In this document: positions 15,412 through 22,099 of the stretch, in pieces | Layout: each line of letters opens with the position of its first letter | Numbering within the stretch: position 1 is the first letter of the stretch | Assembly (NCBI GenBank): GCA_902761685.1 | Contig: CACWLI010000020.1 | Span: forward strand, 1-22,099 | Length of the DNA stretch: 22,099 nucleotides | Direction: 5' to 3' | Source of the DNA: an uncultured Erysipelotrichaceae bacterium | GTDB lineage: Bacteria; Bacillota_I; Bacilli_A; RF39; UBA660 | Notes under the pieces: model-generated | What the model was told of the DNA's origin: nothing | The model's database searches: none | The model's input: the letters and a program-made list of their open reading frames with translations, nothing else | Translations under genes and position numbers: made by a program

Positions 15412-15688
15412 CATAAACACTAACTTGTTTTTTATCTTTTCCTTTTCTTTCATACTTAACTACACCGCTAACTTTAGCATATAAAGTATGATCTTTACCC
15501 ATTCCTGTATTAGTTCCTGGATAAATTTTAGTTCCTCTTTGACGATAAATAATAGCTCCAGCTTTAGCAACTTGTCCATCACTAAGTTTAGCTCCTAATC
15601 TACGTCCAGCAGAATCTCTACCGTTTTTAGTAGAACCTACACCTTTTTTAGATGCGAATAATTGTATATTTAAATTCATTTTATTCAT
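15404..15688 (-). CDS. rpmA: 50S ribosomal protein bL27, with Prp-cleaved extension
   Basis: 94 residues from the ATG at 15688 (TTAAGGAGG, 6 nt spacing). [20 protein letters not shown] (13-32) is the conserved start of mature bL27; the rest ([16 protein letters not shown] and [17 protein letters not shown]) is complete. The 12-residue leader [12 protein letters not shown] matches the Firmicutes bL27 extension (LxLQxFA, then SKKG), which Prp must remove so that the new N-terminus reaches the peptidyl-transferase centre (known from Staphylococcus). The prp gene overlaps its start by 8 nt, as expected. A second in-frame Met at residue 4 is a less likely start. Confidence 0.96.
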   Translation of the reverse strand: MNKMNLNIQLFASKKGVGSTKNGRDSAGRRLGAKLSDGQVAKAGAIIYRQRGTKIYPGTNTGMGKDHTLYAKVSGVVKYERKGKDKKQVSVYEN

Positions 15689-15995
15689 GGCTATCCTCCT
15701 TAATATTAATATTTTTATCATAATTATTTCTTAGTTCATACATCATATTAACTAAGTTATTAAGTAGACTATTTGTTATATTATCTTTCTTAAGATTAAC
15801 AATTTTCAAATCATTAGTCTCAGTATAACTAATAGCATCTTTATCAATTTCAAGTATTGCATTTATTGTTGTAATAATCATTGTACTAAATGATGCACAT
15901 ACAATATCTTTTCCATACTTATCATAATTAGCATGACCAATACAGTGAATACTTTCAATGATATTATCCTTTTTTGATACTTCTACTTTAATCAT
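15681..15995 (-). CDS. prp: Ribosomal-processing cysteine protease Prp
   Basis: 104 residues (YsxB family). The catalytic pair is visible: His21 in [13 protein letters not shown] and Cys33 in DIVCASFS. Family knowledge: Prp cuts the N-terminal extension from bL27 and is essential in Staphylococcus. Its gene lies between rplU and rpmA as in other Firmicutes; its ATG shares one base with the rplU stop (TAATG at 15993-15997), and its end overlaps the rpmA start. No ribosome binding site is needed beyond coupling. Length is typical. Confidence 0.95.
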   Translation of the reverse strand: MIKVEVSKKDNIIESIHCIGHANYDKYGKDIVCASFSTMIITTINAILEIDKDAISYTETNDLKIVNLKKDNITNSLLNNLVNMMYELRNNYDKNINIKEDSHE

Positions 15996-16294
15996 TATTT
16001 TGTAATGTTTTTAATAAGTATCTTAGTATAAGGTTGTCTATGTCCTTGAGTTTTTCTATATTTTTTCTTTGGTTTATATTTAAATACAAGAACTTTCTTT
16101 TGTTTACCATGCTTTAAAACTTTAGCAGTAACACGAGCTCCCTTAACAGTAGGAGTACCTACTTTACCATCAACATATAAAACTTCATCAAAAACAACTT
16201 CGCTATCAACTTCATTATTTAGCTTTTCAACATATAGTTCTTGTCCTTCTTCAACCATATATTGTTTTCCGCCTGTTACAAATATTGCTTTCAT
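15995..16294 (-). CDS. rplU: 50S ribosomal protein bL21
   Basis: 99 residues, complete. [18 protein letters not shown] (1-18) and the basic tail [25 protein letters not shown] (about 70-94) are diagnostic. It binds 23S rRNA domains in the large subunit. The start at 16294 follows GAAGGAGGAA. It heads the rplU-prp-rpmA unit, with a structured leader and strong promoter upstream. Confidence 0.97.
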   Translation of the reverse strand: MKAIFVTGGKQYMVEEGQELYVEKLNNEVDSEVVFDEVLYVDGKVGTPTVKGARVTAKVLKHGKQKKVLVFKYKPKKKYRKTQGHRQPYTKILIKNITK

Positions 16295-16392
16295 TTTATT
16301 CCTCCTTCAATAAGACTCGCTCCAGTAGGTAAAAGTTATACTTTATTTATGACCTACTTAAGATGCGGTTGTAGAGAAAGATTTCTACAAAC
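16295..16392 (-). promoter_or_regulatory. L21 leader (autoregulatory 5' UTR of rplU)
   Basis: About 98 nt with two clear hairpins on the minus strand: TTGTAGA/TCTACAA (about 16367-16388) and GTAGGT/ACCTAC (about 16327-16358), then TGGAGCGAGTC; ACTC near the 5' end can close the whole structure with GAGT. Position and layout match the Firmicutes L21 leader, thought to bind bL21 for feedback control. Identified by pattern, not by covariance search. Confidence 0.7.
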
Positions 16393-16398
16393 ATGAGT

Positions 16399-16427
16399 AT
16401 TTTAGCATATTTAACTAGTTCTGTCAA
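16399..16427 (-). promoter_or_regulatory. Promoter of rplU-prp-rpmA
   Basis: Consensus TTGACA (16422-16427), 17-nt spacer ending in TGC, TAAAAT (16399-16404) on the minus strand. It overlaps the last codons of spoIVFB, so the ribosomal genes are separately driven. Confidence 0.85.
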
Positions 16428-17145
16428 ATAATTTAGATAAATATTTACTTTCAAATTCATTATTAATAATATGAGTATAATCTCTTTTAAATTTATTAAT
16501 TGTTTTTACTTTCTTAATCTTATTAAACTTATAATTATTTAAATATCTTTCTAATATGAATTTATTAAATCTATATTTATAATTTACTATTTCATAATAA
16601 ATATTTTTAATTAGAAACAATGATAAAATAATTGAATAATATGTTTTATTATATATCATAAAAAACAATATAAATATAATTGATATTATTATACTTAATT
16701 TATTTGATAATTTATAATTAAATAATTTATCAAAAACTATATTTGTTAATTTACCTCCATCCAGTGGTAATATTGGCATGAAATTAAAAGATATTAATAA
16801 ATAATTAATATTTTTAATAATACTATATACATGAGTAGTTACATAATTATTTTTATAAAGAATAACTATAAAAAAATAAAATAATAATTGAAATATTATT
16901 CCACCTGCTAAAGCAAATAGTTCTTTATTTGTACTAATATTTAAATCTTCATCATATATAGTAAGTCCACCAAATGGATAGATAACTATCTTTGCATATT
17001 TAAAACCAATGATTTTAGAGAAAAAATAATGTCCACTTTCATGTATAAATATAGTTATTAAAAACAAAAATATATATTCAAAATAACCAGATAAAAAAGC
17101 TATTAATAAAAATATATATGTAGTATCATGTATTTTAATTTTCAT
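16411..17145 (-). CDS. spoIVFB: Site-2-type intramembrane metalloprotease SpoIVFB
   Basis: 244 residues, multi-pass membrane protein. The zinc motif is HESGH (35-39) in a membrane helix; the third ligand Asp129 is in NFMPILPLDGG (121-131). Conserved surroundings (YPFGGL at 56-61) fit family M50B. Family knowledge: SpoIVFB sits in the outer forespore membrane and cuts pro-sigma-K, releasing the last mother-cell sigma factor. Position directly before rplU-prp-rpmA and after spoIVFA matches Bacillus, which supports SpoIVFB over a generic M50 protease. It overlaps spoIVFA by 11 nt. The basic C-terminal tail (about 180-244) replaces the CBS domain of the Bacillus protein, so ATP sensing through CBS may be absent. 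Confidence 0.88.
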   Translation of the reverse strand: MKIKIHDTTYIFLLIAFLSGYFEYIFLFLITIFIHESGHYFFSKIIGFKYAKIVIYPFGGLTIYDEDLNISTNKELFALAGGIIFQLLFYFFIVILYKNNYVTTHVYSIIKNINYLLISFNFMPILPLDGGKLTNIVFDKLFNYKLSNKLSIIISIIFILFFMIYNKTYYSIILSLFLIKNIYYEIVNYKYRFNKFILERYLNNYKFNKIKKVKTINKFKRDYTHIINNEFESKYLSKLFDRTS

Positions 17146-17686
17146 TTATTAGAATAGCTTTATCATCTTTTAGCAATACATAATAATATTCTTTAGAACT
17201 AGTGCCTATAATACTCCCACTTTCAACATAATCATATAATTTTACACTCTCTTTTATATTTCCATACCATGCATAATAACCATTACTTTGTTGAATTATT
17301 ATTGTATTATTATATCCATCTTTATTTCCAATATAAGTAACTATCCCACTATCTTTAACTAATACATTTTCATTTTCACCAATTATGTATTTTATTCCAT
17401 CTTTATATTTTTCAGTTTTATGGTTATCAATACTAACTACATTTTTTGTTTTTTCAATTTTAAAAACATCAGTAAATTTATTTACTAATTTATTAACTTT
17501 ACTAAAATCCATAGTTTTATTTAATACATCATCAATTAAAAAATTTCTAAATTTTGGTGAATAATTACTTATTATCATAATTATCATTGTAAAAATGATT
17601 ATACTAAATAAATTACTAAAAAATTTTTTTATAATATTACTATTTTTTTTGTTACTGTTTTTATTTTTATATTCTTCATATGTCAT
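17135..17686 (-). CDS. spoIVFA: SpoIVFA-like membrane protein with inactive LytM domain
   Basis: 183 residues. The start at 17686 lies one base after the radC stop and has no clear ribosome binding site, so translation is probably coupled to radC; a longer frame into radC is only that gene read in another frame. One membrane helix (about 26-41), a linker, then a LytM/M23-like fold (about 108-175) with GIVTYIGNKDGYNNTIII, GYYAWYGNI and VESGSIIG. The peptidase His/Asp ligands are missing (YAWY and YYVLLK where HxH is expected), as in SpoIVFA. Family knowledge: SpoIVFA anchors and holds SpoIVFB inactive with BofA until a forespore signal cleaves it. Shorter than the 264 residues in Bacillus. Identity rests on this fold plus gene order. 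Confidence 0.75.
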   Translation of the reverse strand: MTYEEYKNKNSNKKNSNIIKKFFSNLFSIIIFTMIIMIISNYSPKFRNFLIDDVLNKTMDFSKVNKLVNKFTDVFKIEKTKNVVSIDNHKTEKYKDGIKYIIGENENVLVKDSGIVTYIGNKDGYNNTIIIQQSNGYYAWYGNIKESVKLYDYVESGSIIGTSSKEYYYVLLKDDKAILINEN

Positions 17687-17687
17687 A

Positions 17688-18911
17688 TTAAATATTATTC
17701 TTATCAATATTAATATATTCATAAAAACTAAAATATTCATTTTTTCCAAAAACAATATGATCTATTACAGGAATAGCCATTGTTTTACCTATTTTAAATA
17801 ATGCTTCTGTTACTTCTTTATCTTGCATACTTGGTGTTGGATCTCCACTTGGATGATTATGCATCACTATTATTGAATATGCACTTTCTAAAAAAGCATA
17901 CTTAAATACTTCCCTTGGATGAACACATGATGTATTAATCGTGCCTTTAAATAACAATTTATATGATAATAACTTAGATTTTGAATCTAAATATATAGCA
18001 TAAAAGTTTTCCTGTTTTTCATTTATAAATAAGTCCTTAAAATACTCAAAAATCTTTTTAGAATTATTTAACTTAATATTATTTTTATCTTTGTTATAGT
18101 ATACTCTTTTTCCAAGTTCTAGTGATGATAATAATTCAATAGCTTTAACACTTCCTATACCATTTATTTTAGTTAAACTAGATATTGTAACATTCTTTAA
18201 ATCATAAATATCTTTTATACTACTTAATATCTTACTAGCTAAAACTTTTACATTATAATCTTTAGTACCTGTTTTTAATATTATAGATATTAATTCTTCA
18301 TTTGATAAACTTTCTATTCCATATTTAATAGCTCTTTCACGAGGTCTTTCATCACTAGGTATATCTTTTATCATAATATTACTTTTAATTGGTAAATTAA
18401 ACCCTATTTCACTTAATAATTTATTATTTTTTATCTTTTTATCTAAATATAAAATATTATCTTTATTCATTAACCATTTATTAATAGAATTAATGTTATT
18501 CTTTCCATATGCACTTGCTACTTTATATATTTTCTTTACATTATTATTATTCTCCCATGGATTTAATTCCATAGCTATCATTATTGGATGATTATTATTA
18601 TCAATTAAGTTACCAAATACAACTATTCTATTATTAACACTTTGTGATTTTAATATTAGTAATGGCTTTCTTAATACATTAGGTATCTTCTTAATTATTT
18701 CATCGCTCATTTCAAAATGTTTATTTTTAATTTGAATTAGTTTTGATTTATCAATTACAATATTTTGTTTACTTAAACCAATACTTTCAAAAGCACTTGA
18801 TGTTTCACCTAAAATAAAATATCCATTTCTATCTTTCTTATTCCAATAATCATATTCAATAGTGAAATTTTCATTAATACTAAAAAATATATCTACAGTG
18901 CTATAATTCAT
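17688..18911 (-). CDS. radC: RadC/JAB protein with N-terminal MuF-C-like (BECR) domain
   Basis: 407 residues from the ATG at 18911 (ATAGGAGGA upstream). Residues 181-407 are a full RadC: DERPRERAIKYGIESLSNEEL (187-207), helix-hairpin-helix GIGSVKAIELL (251-261), and the JAMM site with E334, H351-N-H353 and D364 (HNHPSGDPTPSMQD). Residues about 34-158 are extra: KHFEMSDEIIKKIPNVLRKPLLILKS, NRIVVFGNL, HPIMIAMELN, VASAYGKNNINSINKWL and ILYLDK. This order matches the MuF C-terminal / BECR-type nuclease domains of phage and mobile-element proteins (recalled pattern: LPELLADPVMIFKS, VAIHL, IASVYGK, LLRYVDK). The RadC function itself is unsettled in any species. First gene before spoIVFA, as in Bacillus but without mre and min genes. 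Confidence 0.9.
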   Translation of the reverse strand: MNYSTVDIFFSINENFTIEYDYWNKKDRNGYFILGETSSAFESIGLSKQNIVIDKSKLIQIKNKHFEMSDEIIKKIPNVLRKPLLILKSQSVNNRIVVFGNLIDNNNHPIMIAMELNPWENNNNVKKIYKVASAYGKNNINSINKWLMNKDNILYLDKKIKNNKLLSEIGFNLPIKSNIMIKDIPSDERPRERAIKYGIESLSNEELISIILKTGTKDYNVKVLASKILSSIKDIYDLKNVTISSLTKINGIGSVKAIELLSSLELGKRVYYNKDKNNIKLNNSKKIFEYFKDLFINEKQENFYAIYLDSKSKLLSYKLLFKGTINTSCVHPREVFKYAFLESAYSIIVMHNHPSGDPTPSMQDKEVTEALFKIGKTMAIPVIDHIVFGKNEYFSFYEYINIDKNNI

Positions 18912-18935
18912 ATTTATCCTCCTATAATAATTATT

Positions 18936-18965
18936 AGCTATAAGAGAATAAAACACTTCTTTTCA
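18936..18965 (-). promoter_or_regulatory. Possible promoter of radC-spoIVFA-spoIVFB
   Basis: TTGAAA, an 18-nt spacer and TATAGC on the minus strand, just after the terminator of the membrane-protein gene. The -10 box is imperfect. Confidence 0.35.
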
Positions 18966-18996
18966 AAATAAAAAAACTTTTAAAAAAAGTTTTTTT
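18963..18996 (-). terminator. Intrinsic terminator of ylbL and the membrane-protein gene
   Basis: 12-bp inverted repeat AAAAAAACTTTT/AAAAGTTTTTTT (18985-18996 and 18970-18981) with a 3-nt loop, then ATTTTG on the minus strand. Almost no G+C, but perfectly paired; the 5' arm overlaps the stop codon (18995-18997). Confidence 0.7.
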
Positions 18997-19930
18997 ACTC
19001 ACCTAATCTTTTAACTATTTTAGAATTTTTAGCAATAAATAATTTACTCTTAACAGATGAGAATGCACCAAGAGCTGAGAACAAATAAACTAGTGCCATA
19101 TTACCATAATATACACCAGAATCAATATAACCATTTCTTACAAAATATGTCATATTTTTAAATAAATATATAATATCCATTTCATTAACTTCTCTATGAA
19201 CAGATATAGATATATCTAATCTACAAGCTAAATATGTCATTATTATCATAACAACTATTGATAAAATAATTCCTTTTTTATCTAAATTCTTTCCTAATTT
19301 TCTATACCCTTCTAAAGTGGCAAATCCCATTACAACACCAGATACTGATGCTACAAAACCAATTTGACTAAGTATTATTATACATAACACACCAAGGATA
19401 GACCCAATAAATGCTCCAAGTAATCCCATAGGTACATTTTCTTTTTCAGTATTAACTTCTTCACTATTTATTTGATTTTTAAATTCATTATATGTTGAAT
19501 CTCCAATTAGTTGAATATTACCTTTAACATTAGTTACATATGTTTTACATACTTCACCATTTACTTCATCAGTATTTACTATTTTATTTTCTTTAAAATA
19601 ATTTATTATTGATTCAATTATTTCATTTATTGTGTCTACATACTTATCAACATTATTTTGAGTTTTTATATTAATAGCAATCACAAAATTACTAATTGTT
19701 ACACCATTTATTAAAGTATTCATTGCTTTAATATTATTTAAATCATCTTCTAATATTCTAAGTCTATCTTTAGAAACACTAAATATTAAATTAAATGATG
19801 TAGCATATGCATCCTTTGGAATTAATGCTAAAGTATACCCTTCTTTTTCTCCATATAATACTCTTAAACTATTATCATATTTAAATCCTATTTTTTCACA
19901 CACTTTGGTATTAAATTTTATTAAATTCAT
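18995..19930 (-). CDS. Unknown membrane protein
   Basis: 311 residues. A soluble N-terminal half (1-165) is followed by membrane helices at about 168-190, 192-207, 219-238 and 278-295, with Gly-rich helix starts (MGLLGAFIGSILGVLCII). FATLEGYRKLGKNLDKKGI links helices two and three. Proteins with this C-terminal helix pattern (GALIGSxxG ... GYxxxGxxLxxKGI) are common in Firmicutes without a known role. The start at 19930 follows AGAGGAG. It lies 20 nt after ylbL with no promoter between, so it belongs to the ylbL transcript, and a terminator follows. A role in envelope or sporulation is conceivable from the context only. Confidence 0.85.
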   Translation of the reverse strand: MNLIKFNTKVCEKIGFKYDNSLRVLYGEKEGYTLALIPKDAYATSFNLIFSVSKDRLRILEDDLNNIKAMNTLINGVTISNFVIAINIKTQNNVDKYVDTINEIIESIINYFKENKIVNTDEVNGEVCKTYVTNVKGNIQLIGDSTYNEFKNQINSEEVNTEKENVPMGLLGAFIGSILGVLCIIILSQIGFVASVSGVVMGFATLEGYRKLGKNLDKKGIILSIVVMIIMTYLACRLDISISVHREVNEMDIIYLFKNMTYFVRNGYIDSGVYYGNMALVYLFSALGAFSSVKSKLFIAKNSKIVKRLGE

Positions 19931-19950
19931 TTTCTTAACTCCTCTATTAA

Positions 19951-20955
19951 TTATTTTTTTAACTCTATAATCACATCATGTAAATTATCAGCTTTAATTA
20001 TTTCAATATTATATTTATATTTCTTTTTTAATGAAACTGCCTCTTCATAATTATTAGTTGGTACTATGAATATATCTGCTTTATTTTTAACTGCACCTGC
20101 TAATTTGTATTTAACACCTCCAATTTCACCAATTTTACCATTTTCATCAATACTACCTGTTCCTGATATTTTCCTTCCTTTAGTTAAATCAAACTTAGTT
20201 ATTTTATTATATATATCAAGAGCACACATAAGTCCTCTGGATGAACCACTTTCATTATCCTTGAAAACATATTCAACTTTCGGATTAGTACTAATCTCTT
20301 TTAATTCAGCTAAGCTAACTCCAATTATAACTCTATCACTTTCATTTTTTAATACACTATAACACTCAACATCTTTATTATTTCTAAGTACATTAATTTT
20401 AATTCTATCATTTTCTTTATATTTTTCAATTATAGTAGTTAAATCATCATAATTATTTACCTTTTCATTGTTAACACTTTTAATAATATCTCCTACTTTT
20501 AAATTAGTATCAGCAAGATCAAATATATGTGTAATAGTTACATCTATTTTATTTATACTATATTCTAAATTTGCTTCACTAAATGCTGCTATAATTGCAT
20601 CATAACTAGTTTCTTTTAAATATATTTTATCTCTTTCTACTATTTCACTTTCACTCTCATCATCATATCTCATATTATCAAGCGATTCTAAATCCCAAGA
20701 TGGAATAATATAAGATAAAATAATATTTGGAATATTACCAGGCCTAGCAGTTACATATGTTAAATTAAAACTACCCTTTGCATTATAACTGTCAGATACT
20801 TTAATTCTATCAGTCAAATCCTCTAAACTTCCAGGAGAATAAACATTATAATCAAAATTTATTAGAAATAGTAATGCTATTAAAACAAGCCCAATATAAA
20901 ATTTATAATTGTTTCTAATGTCATCTTTAATATAATTTATTATTTTTTTAATCAT
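19951..20955 (-). CDS. ylbL: YlbL-like PDZ / Lon-type (S16) membrane protease
   Basis: 334 residues. One N-terminal membrane helix (about 17-34), a region unique to YlbL (YSPGSLEDL, then YVTARPGNIPNII at 67-79), a PDZ domain (about 140-205; LKVGDIIKSVNNEKV) and a C-terminal Lon-type proteolytic domain (about 225-334). The catalytic serine is S239 in ESGSSRGLMCALDIY and the lysine K282 in IGGVKYKLAGA. Family knowledge: YlbL is an extracellular membrane-anchored protease involved in Bacillus in clearing the SOS division inhibitor YneA together with CtpA. Start at 20955 with AGAGGAAAG upstream. It sits head to head with ylbJ; in Bacillus the two are nearby in one direction. Confidence 0.9.
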   Translation of the reverse strand: MIKKIINYIKDDIRNNYKFYIGLVLIALLFLINFDYNVYSPGSLEDLTDRIKVSDSYNAKGSFNLTYVTARPGNIPNIILSYIIPSWDLESLDNMRYDDESESEIVERDKIYLKETSYDAIIAAFSEANLEYSINKIDVTITHIFDLADTNLKVGDIIKSVNNEKVNNYDDLTTIIEKYKENDRIKINVLRNNKDVECYSVLKNESDRVIIGVSLAELKEISTNPKVEYVFKDNESGSSRGLMCALDIYNKITKFDLTKGRKISGTGSIDENGKIGEIGGVKYKLAGAVKNKADIFIVPTNNYEEAVSLKKKYKYNIEIIKADNLHDVIIELKK

Positions 20956-20980
20956 ATTTTACTTTCCTCTTTAATATTAT
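20952..20980 (+). promoter_or_regulatory. Weak sigma-E-like promoter candidate for ylbJ
   Basis: TCATATT (20952-20958) fits a sigma-E -35 box; 14 nt later AATATTAT (20973-20980) partly fits the -10 (CATACAAT). Transcription would begin close to the ATG at 20988. ylbJ is a sigma-E gene in Bacillus. A chance match is quite possible in such A+T-rich DNA. Confidence 0.22.
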
Positions 20981-21004
20981 ATCACATATGAATACTATTA
21001 TGAA
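20976..21004 (-). promoter_or_regulatory. Promoter of ylbL, overlapping the ylbJ start
   Basis: TTCATA (20999-21004), 17-nt spacer ending in TGA, TATAAT (20976-20981) on the minus strand. The -35 box and spacer cover the first codons of ylbJ on the other strand, so the two genes probably interfere when both are active. Confidence 0.6.
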
Positions 21005-21914
21005 AAAATTAAAGAATTTATTATTGACTTTAATATTACTAATTTTTATTTTTAATTTAGATATAGTACTTTTATCTACAAAACAATCATGTATTTTATT
21101 CATAAACAAAATATTTATATCAATTTTTCCATTCATTATACTCAGTGACATTTTAATTTATTATGATTATCATATTTTTTTAAAAAATATCTTTGGTAAT
21201 TTTTTATCAAAAATATTCAATGTTGATCCAAATACATCAATAATTTTTATTCTAAGCATGCTAACATCTAGTCCTACTAATGCAATATATATAAAAAACA
21301 TGTTAGATAATAAACTAATTAATGTAGAAACTGCAAATAAACTATTATGTTTTACATACTTTCCATCTATTTCATTTGTAATTGGTACTATTGGCATATA
21401 TATGTTTAATAGTTTTAAAATTGGTTTAATTCTTTGGATATCTATATTACTAAATAATATATTAATTGGACTATATTTAAGAAAAGACAAAATAGAATCA
21501 AATAATAATTATTTTAATAAAAAAGAATCATTAATAAATACTATTAAAAATTCAATATTAAAAGCAATAAATACGTCATTTATTATTTTAGGTATACTAA
21601 TTATATTTACTACTATTATAAATGTAATAGAAAAAAATATTAATATAAATCCAATTATATTATCTATAATTTCTAGTTTATTAGAAATGACTAGTGGAAT
21701 TACTAAAGCAAGTTCATTAAGTATAAATACTATTTATAAAATTATCATAATATTTTTTTCATTATCATTTAGTGGACTATCAATCATACTGCAATCAATT
21801 AGCATTCTAAATGAATATAATATTAATTTTAAAAGAATACTAACTATTAAATTATCTTTTTCATTTATAACAACCCTATTTTTTTATATATTGAACAAAT
21901 TACTTCTAGTATAA
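20988..21914 (+). CDS. ylbJ: YlbJ-like sporulation integral membrane protein
   Basis: 308 residues, the only gene on the plus strand. About eight hydrophobic helices with few charges. SIFPFIILSDILIYY (about 44-58) fits the YlbJ signature (xFPSLLPFFIxSELL), and MLTSSPTNAIYIKNML (about 93-108) fits the conserved SG(Y/F)P-type loop of this nucleoside-gate-like family; the end IILQSISILNEYNINFKRIL also fits. Shorter than the Bacillus protein (about 408). Family knowledge: YlbJ is made in the mother cell under sigma-E and is needed for spore cortex formation. Starts considered are 20988 and 21000; neither has a ribosome binding site, since the upstream bases are the pyrimidine-rich complement of the ylbL site. 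The adjacent ylbL supports the assignment. Confidence 0.75.
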   Translation: MNTIMKKLKNLLLTLILLIFIFNLDIVLLSTKQSCILFINKIFISIFPFIILSDILIYYDYHIFLKNIFGNFLSKIFNVDPNTSIIFILSMLTSSPTNAIYIKNMLDNKLINVETANKLLCFTYFPSISFVIGTIGIYMFNSFKIGLILWISILLNNILIGLYLRKDKIESNNNYFNKKESLINTIKNSILKAINTSFIILGILIIFTTIINVIEKNININPIILSIISSLLEMTSGITKASSLSINTIYKIIIIFFSLSFSGLSIILQSISILNEYNINFKRILTIKLSFSFITTLFFYILNKLLLV

Positions 21915-21946
21915 AAAAGAATACTACTTAGTAGTATTCTTAAATT
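21913..21946. terminator. Bidirectional terminator between ylbJ and the last gene
   Basis: Perfect 11-bp stem AAGAATACTAC/GTAGTATTCTT (21917-21927 and 21931-21941) with a 3-nt loop. The T-run is better on the minus strand (TTTTTT) than on the plus strand (AAATTATTT). It serves two convergent genes whose stop codons are both within 4 nt of the stem. Confidence 0.8.
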
Positions 21947-22099
21947 ATTTATTATATAAACTGCACATAATAGGATATTCATCATATTTTACATTATATG
22001 TATTATCTTCATCTATTTCTATTTTACTCTTATCTAAATCATATGATGAAAACATAGAAATATCATATCCTAAATCTTTTAACTCATTTATTGTTATTG
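21945..22099 (-). CDS. C-terminal end of an unknown protein
   Basis: The last 50 codons of a minus-strand gene that enters from the right edge, ending in TAA at 21945-21947. The visible peptide runs from TINELKDLGYDISMF through KIEIDEDNTYNVKYDE to a final IMCSLYNK. It is acidic and without a membrane segment. The family cannot be told from this piece. It converges with ylbJ on a shared terminator. Confidence 0.7.
   Translation of the reverse strand, partial: ITINELKDLGYDISMFSSYDLDKSKIEIDEDNTYNVKYDEYPIMCSLYNK

Noticed and set aside
17687..17755. Longer spoIVFA with 23 extra residues
   Set aside because: Those codons are the end of radC read in another frame, with no ribosome site; the ATG at 17686 directly after the radC stop is preferred.
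18100..18375. Separate radC start at the Met at residue 180 (minus strand), giving two genes instead of a fusion
   Set aside because: There is no Shine-Dalgarno sequence before that Met, the frame is continuous, and the only good ribosome site is at the 18911 start.
20948..21490. Two minus-strand frames opposite ylbJ (about 67 and 106 codons)
   Set aside because: They are antisense to a membrane protein that matches a family; no ribosome sites or family signal, and the ylbL promoter lies in the same stretch.
1..22099. UGA read as tryptophan (Mycoplasma code)
   Set aside because: All conserved Trp positions checked (for example in glyQS) use TGG and all core genes are full length under the standard code.
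1..22099. CRISPR arrays, insertion sequences, tRNA or rRNA genes
   Set aside because: No regularly spaced repeats, transposase, terminal inverted repeats or cloverleaf sequences were seen on reading both strands; no gene-free stretch exceeds about 260 nt.

Overview
This is a very A+T-rich stretch (about a quarter G+C by eye) from a low-GC Gram-positive bacterium of the Bacilli / Mollicutes-relative type. It looks like a compact, possibly gut-dwelling lineage, but no species can be named from sequence alone. Trp is encoded by TGG and no reading frame is interrupted by TGA, so the standard code fits. Of 24 stop codons in the window, 21 are TAA, 3 are TAG and none is TGA. All genes but one lie on the minus strand, so transcription runs from high to low coordinates.

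Layout from right to left. (1) 19.0-22.1 kb: the end of an unknown gene, then a head-to-head pair ylbJ (+) / ylbL (-), with a membrane protein behind ylbL. (2) 15.4-18.9 kb: radC - spoIVFA - spoIVFB - rplU - prp - rpmA. This is the conserved Bacillus order with mreBCD and minCD absent between radC and spoIVFA. RadC carries an extra N-terminal domain that resembles phage MuF C-terminal (BECR-type) nuclease domains. rplU has an L21-leader-like 5' UTR. (3) 12.4-15.3 kb: two tandem paralogues of unknown function, then a CotY/CotZ-type spore coat protein with a possible sigma-K promoter. (4) 9.7-12.3 kb: rnhB and a large prepilin-like surface protein. (5) 5.8-9.6 kb: a protein with two metallophosphoesterase domains, the first lacking metal ligands, and a three-gene operon of unknown function behind a strong promoter. 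(6) 3.2-5.8 kb: glyQS under a very small glycine T-box, with a 15-codon mini-ORF in its leader, then sepF-divIVA. (7) 0-3.2 kb: dnaE and the start of a pseudopilin gene.

How the genes fit together. SpoIVFA/SpoIVFB (pro-sigma-K processing), YlbJ, a CotZ-like coat protein and a CATAnnnTA-type promoter together suggest that the organism sporulates or has inherited much of the programme. SepF and DivIVA serve division and polarity. bL27 keeps the N-terminal extension that its neighbour Prp removes. Nine intrinsic terminators were identified; all overlap or directly abut the stop codon of the gene they end, and promoters often start within the preceding U-tract, so intergenic space is minimal.

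The most unusual items are the BECR-like/RadC fusion, the miniature glyQS T-box with its in-frame mini-ORF, the double phosphoesterase with a dead first half, and the paralogous unknown pair beside the spore coat gene.
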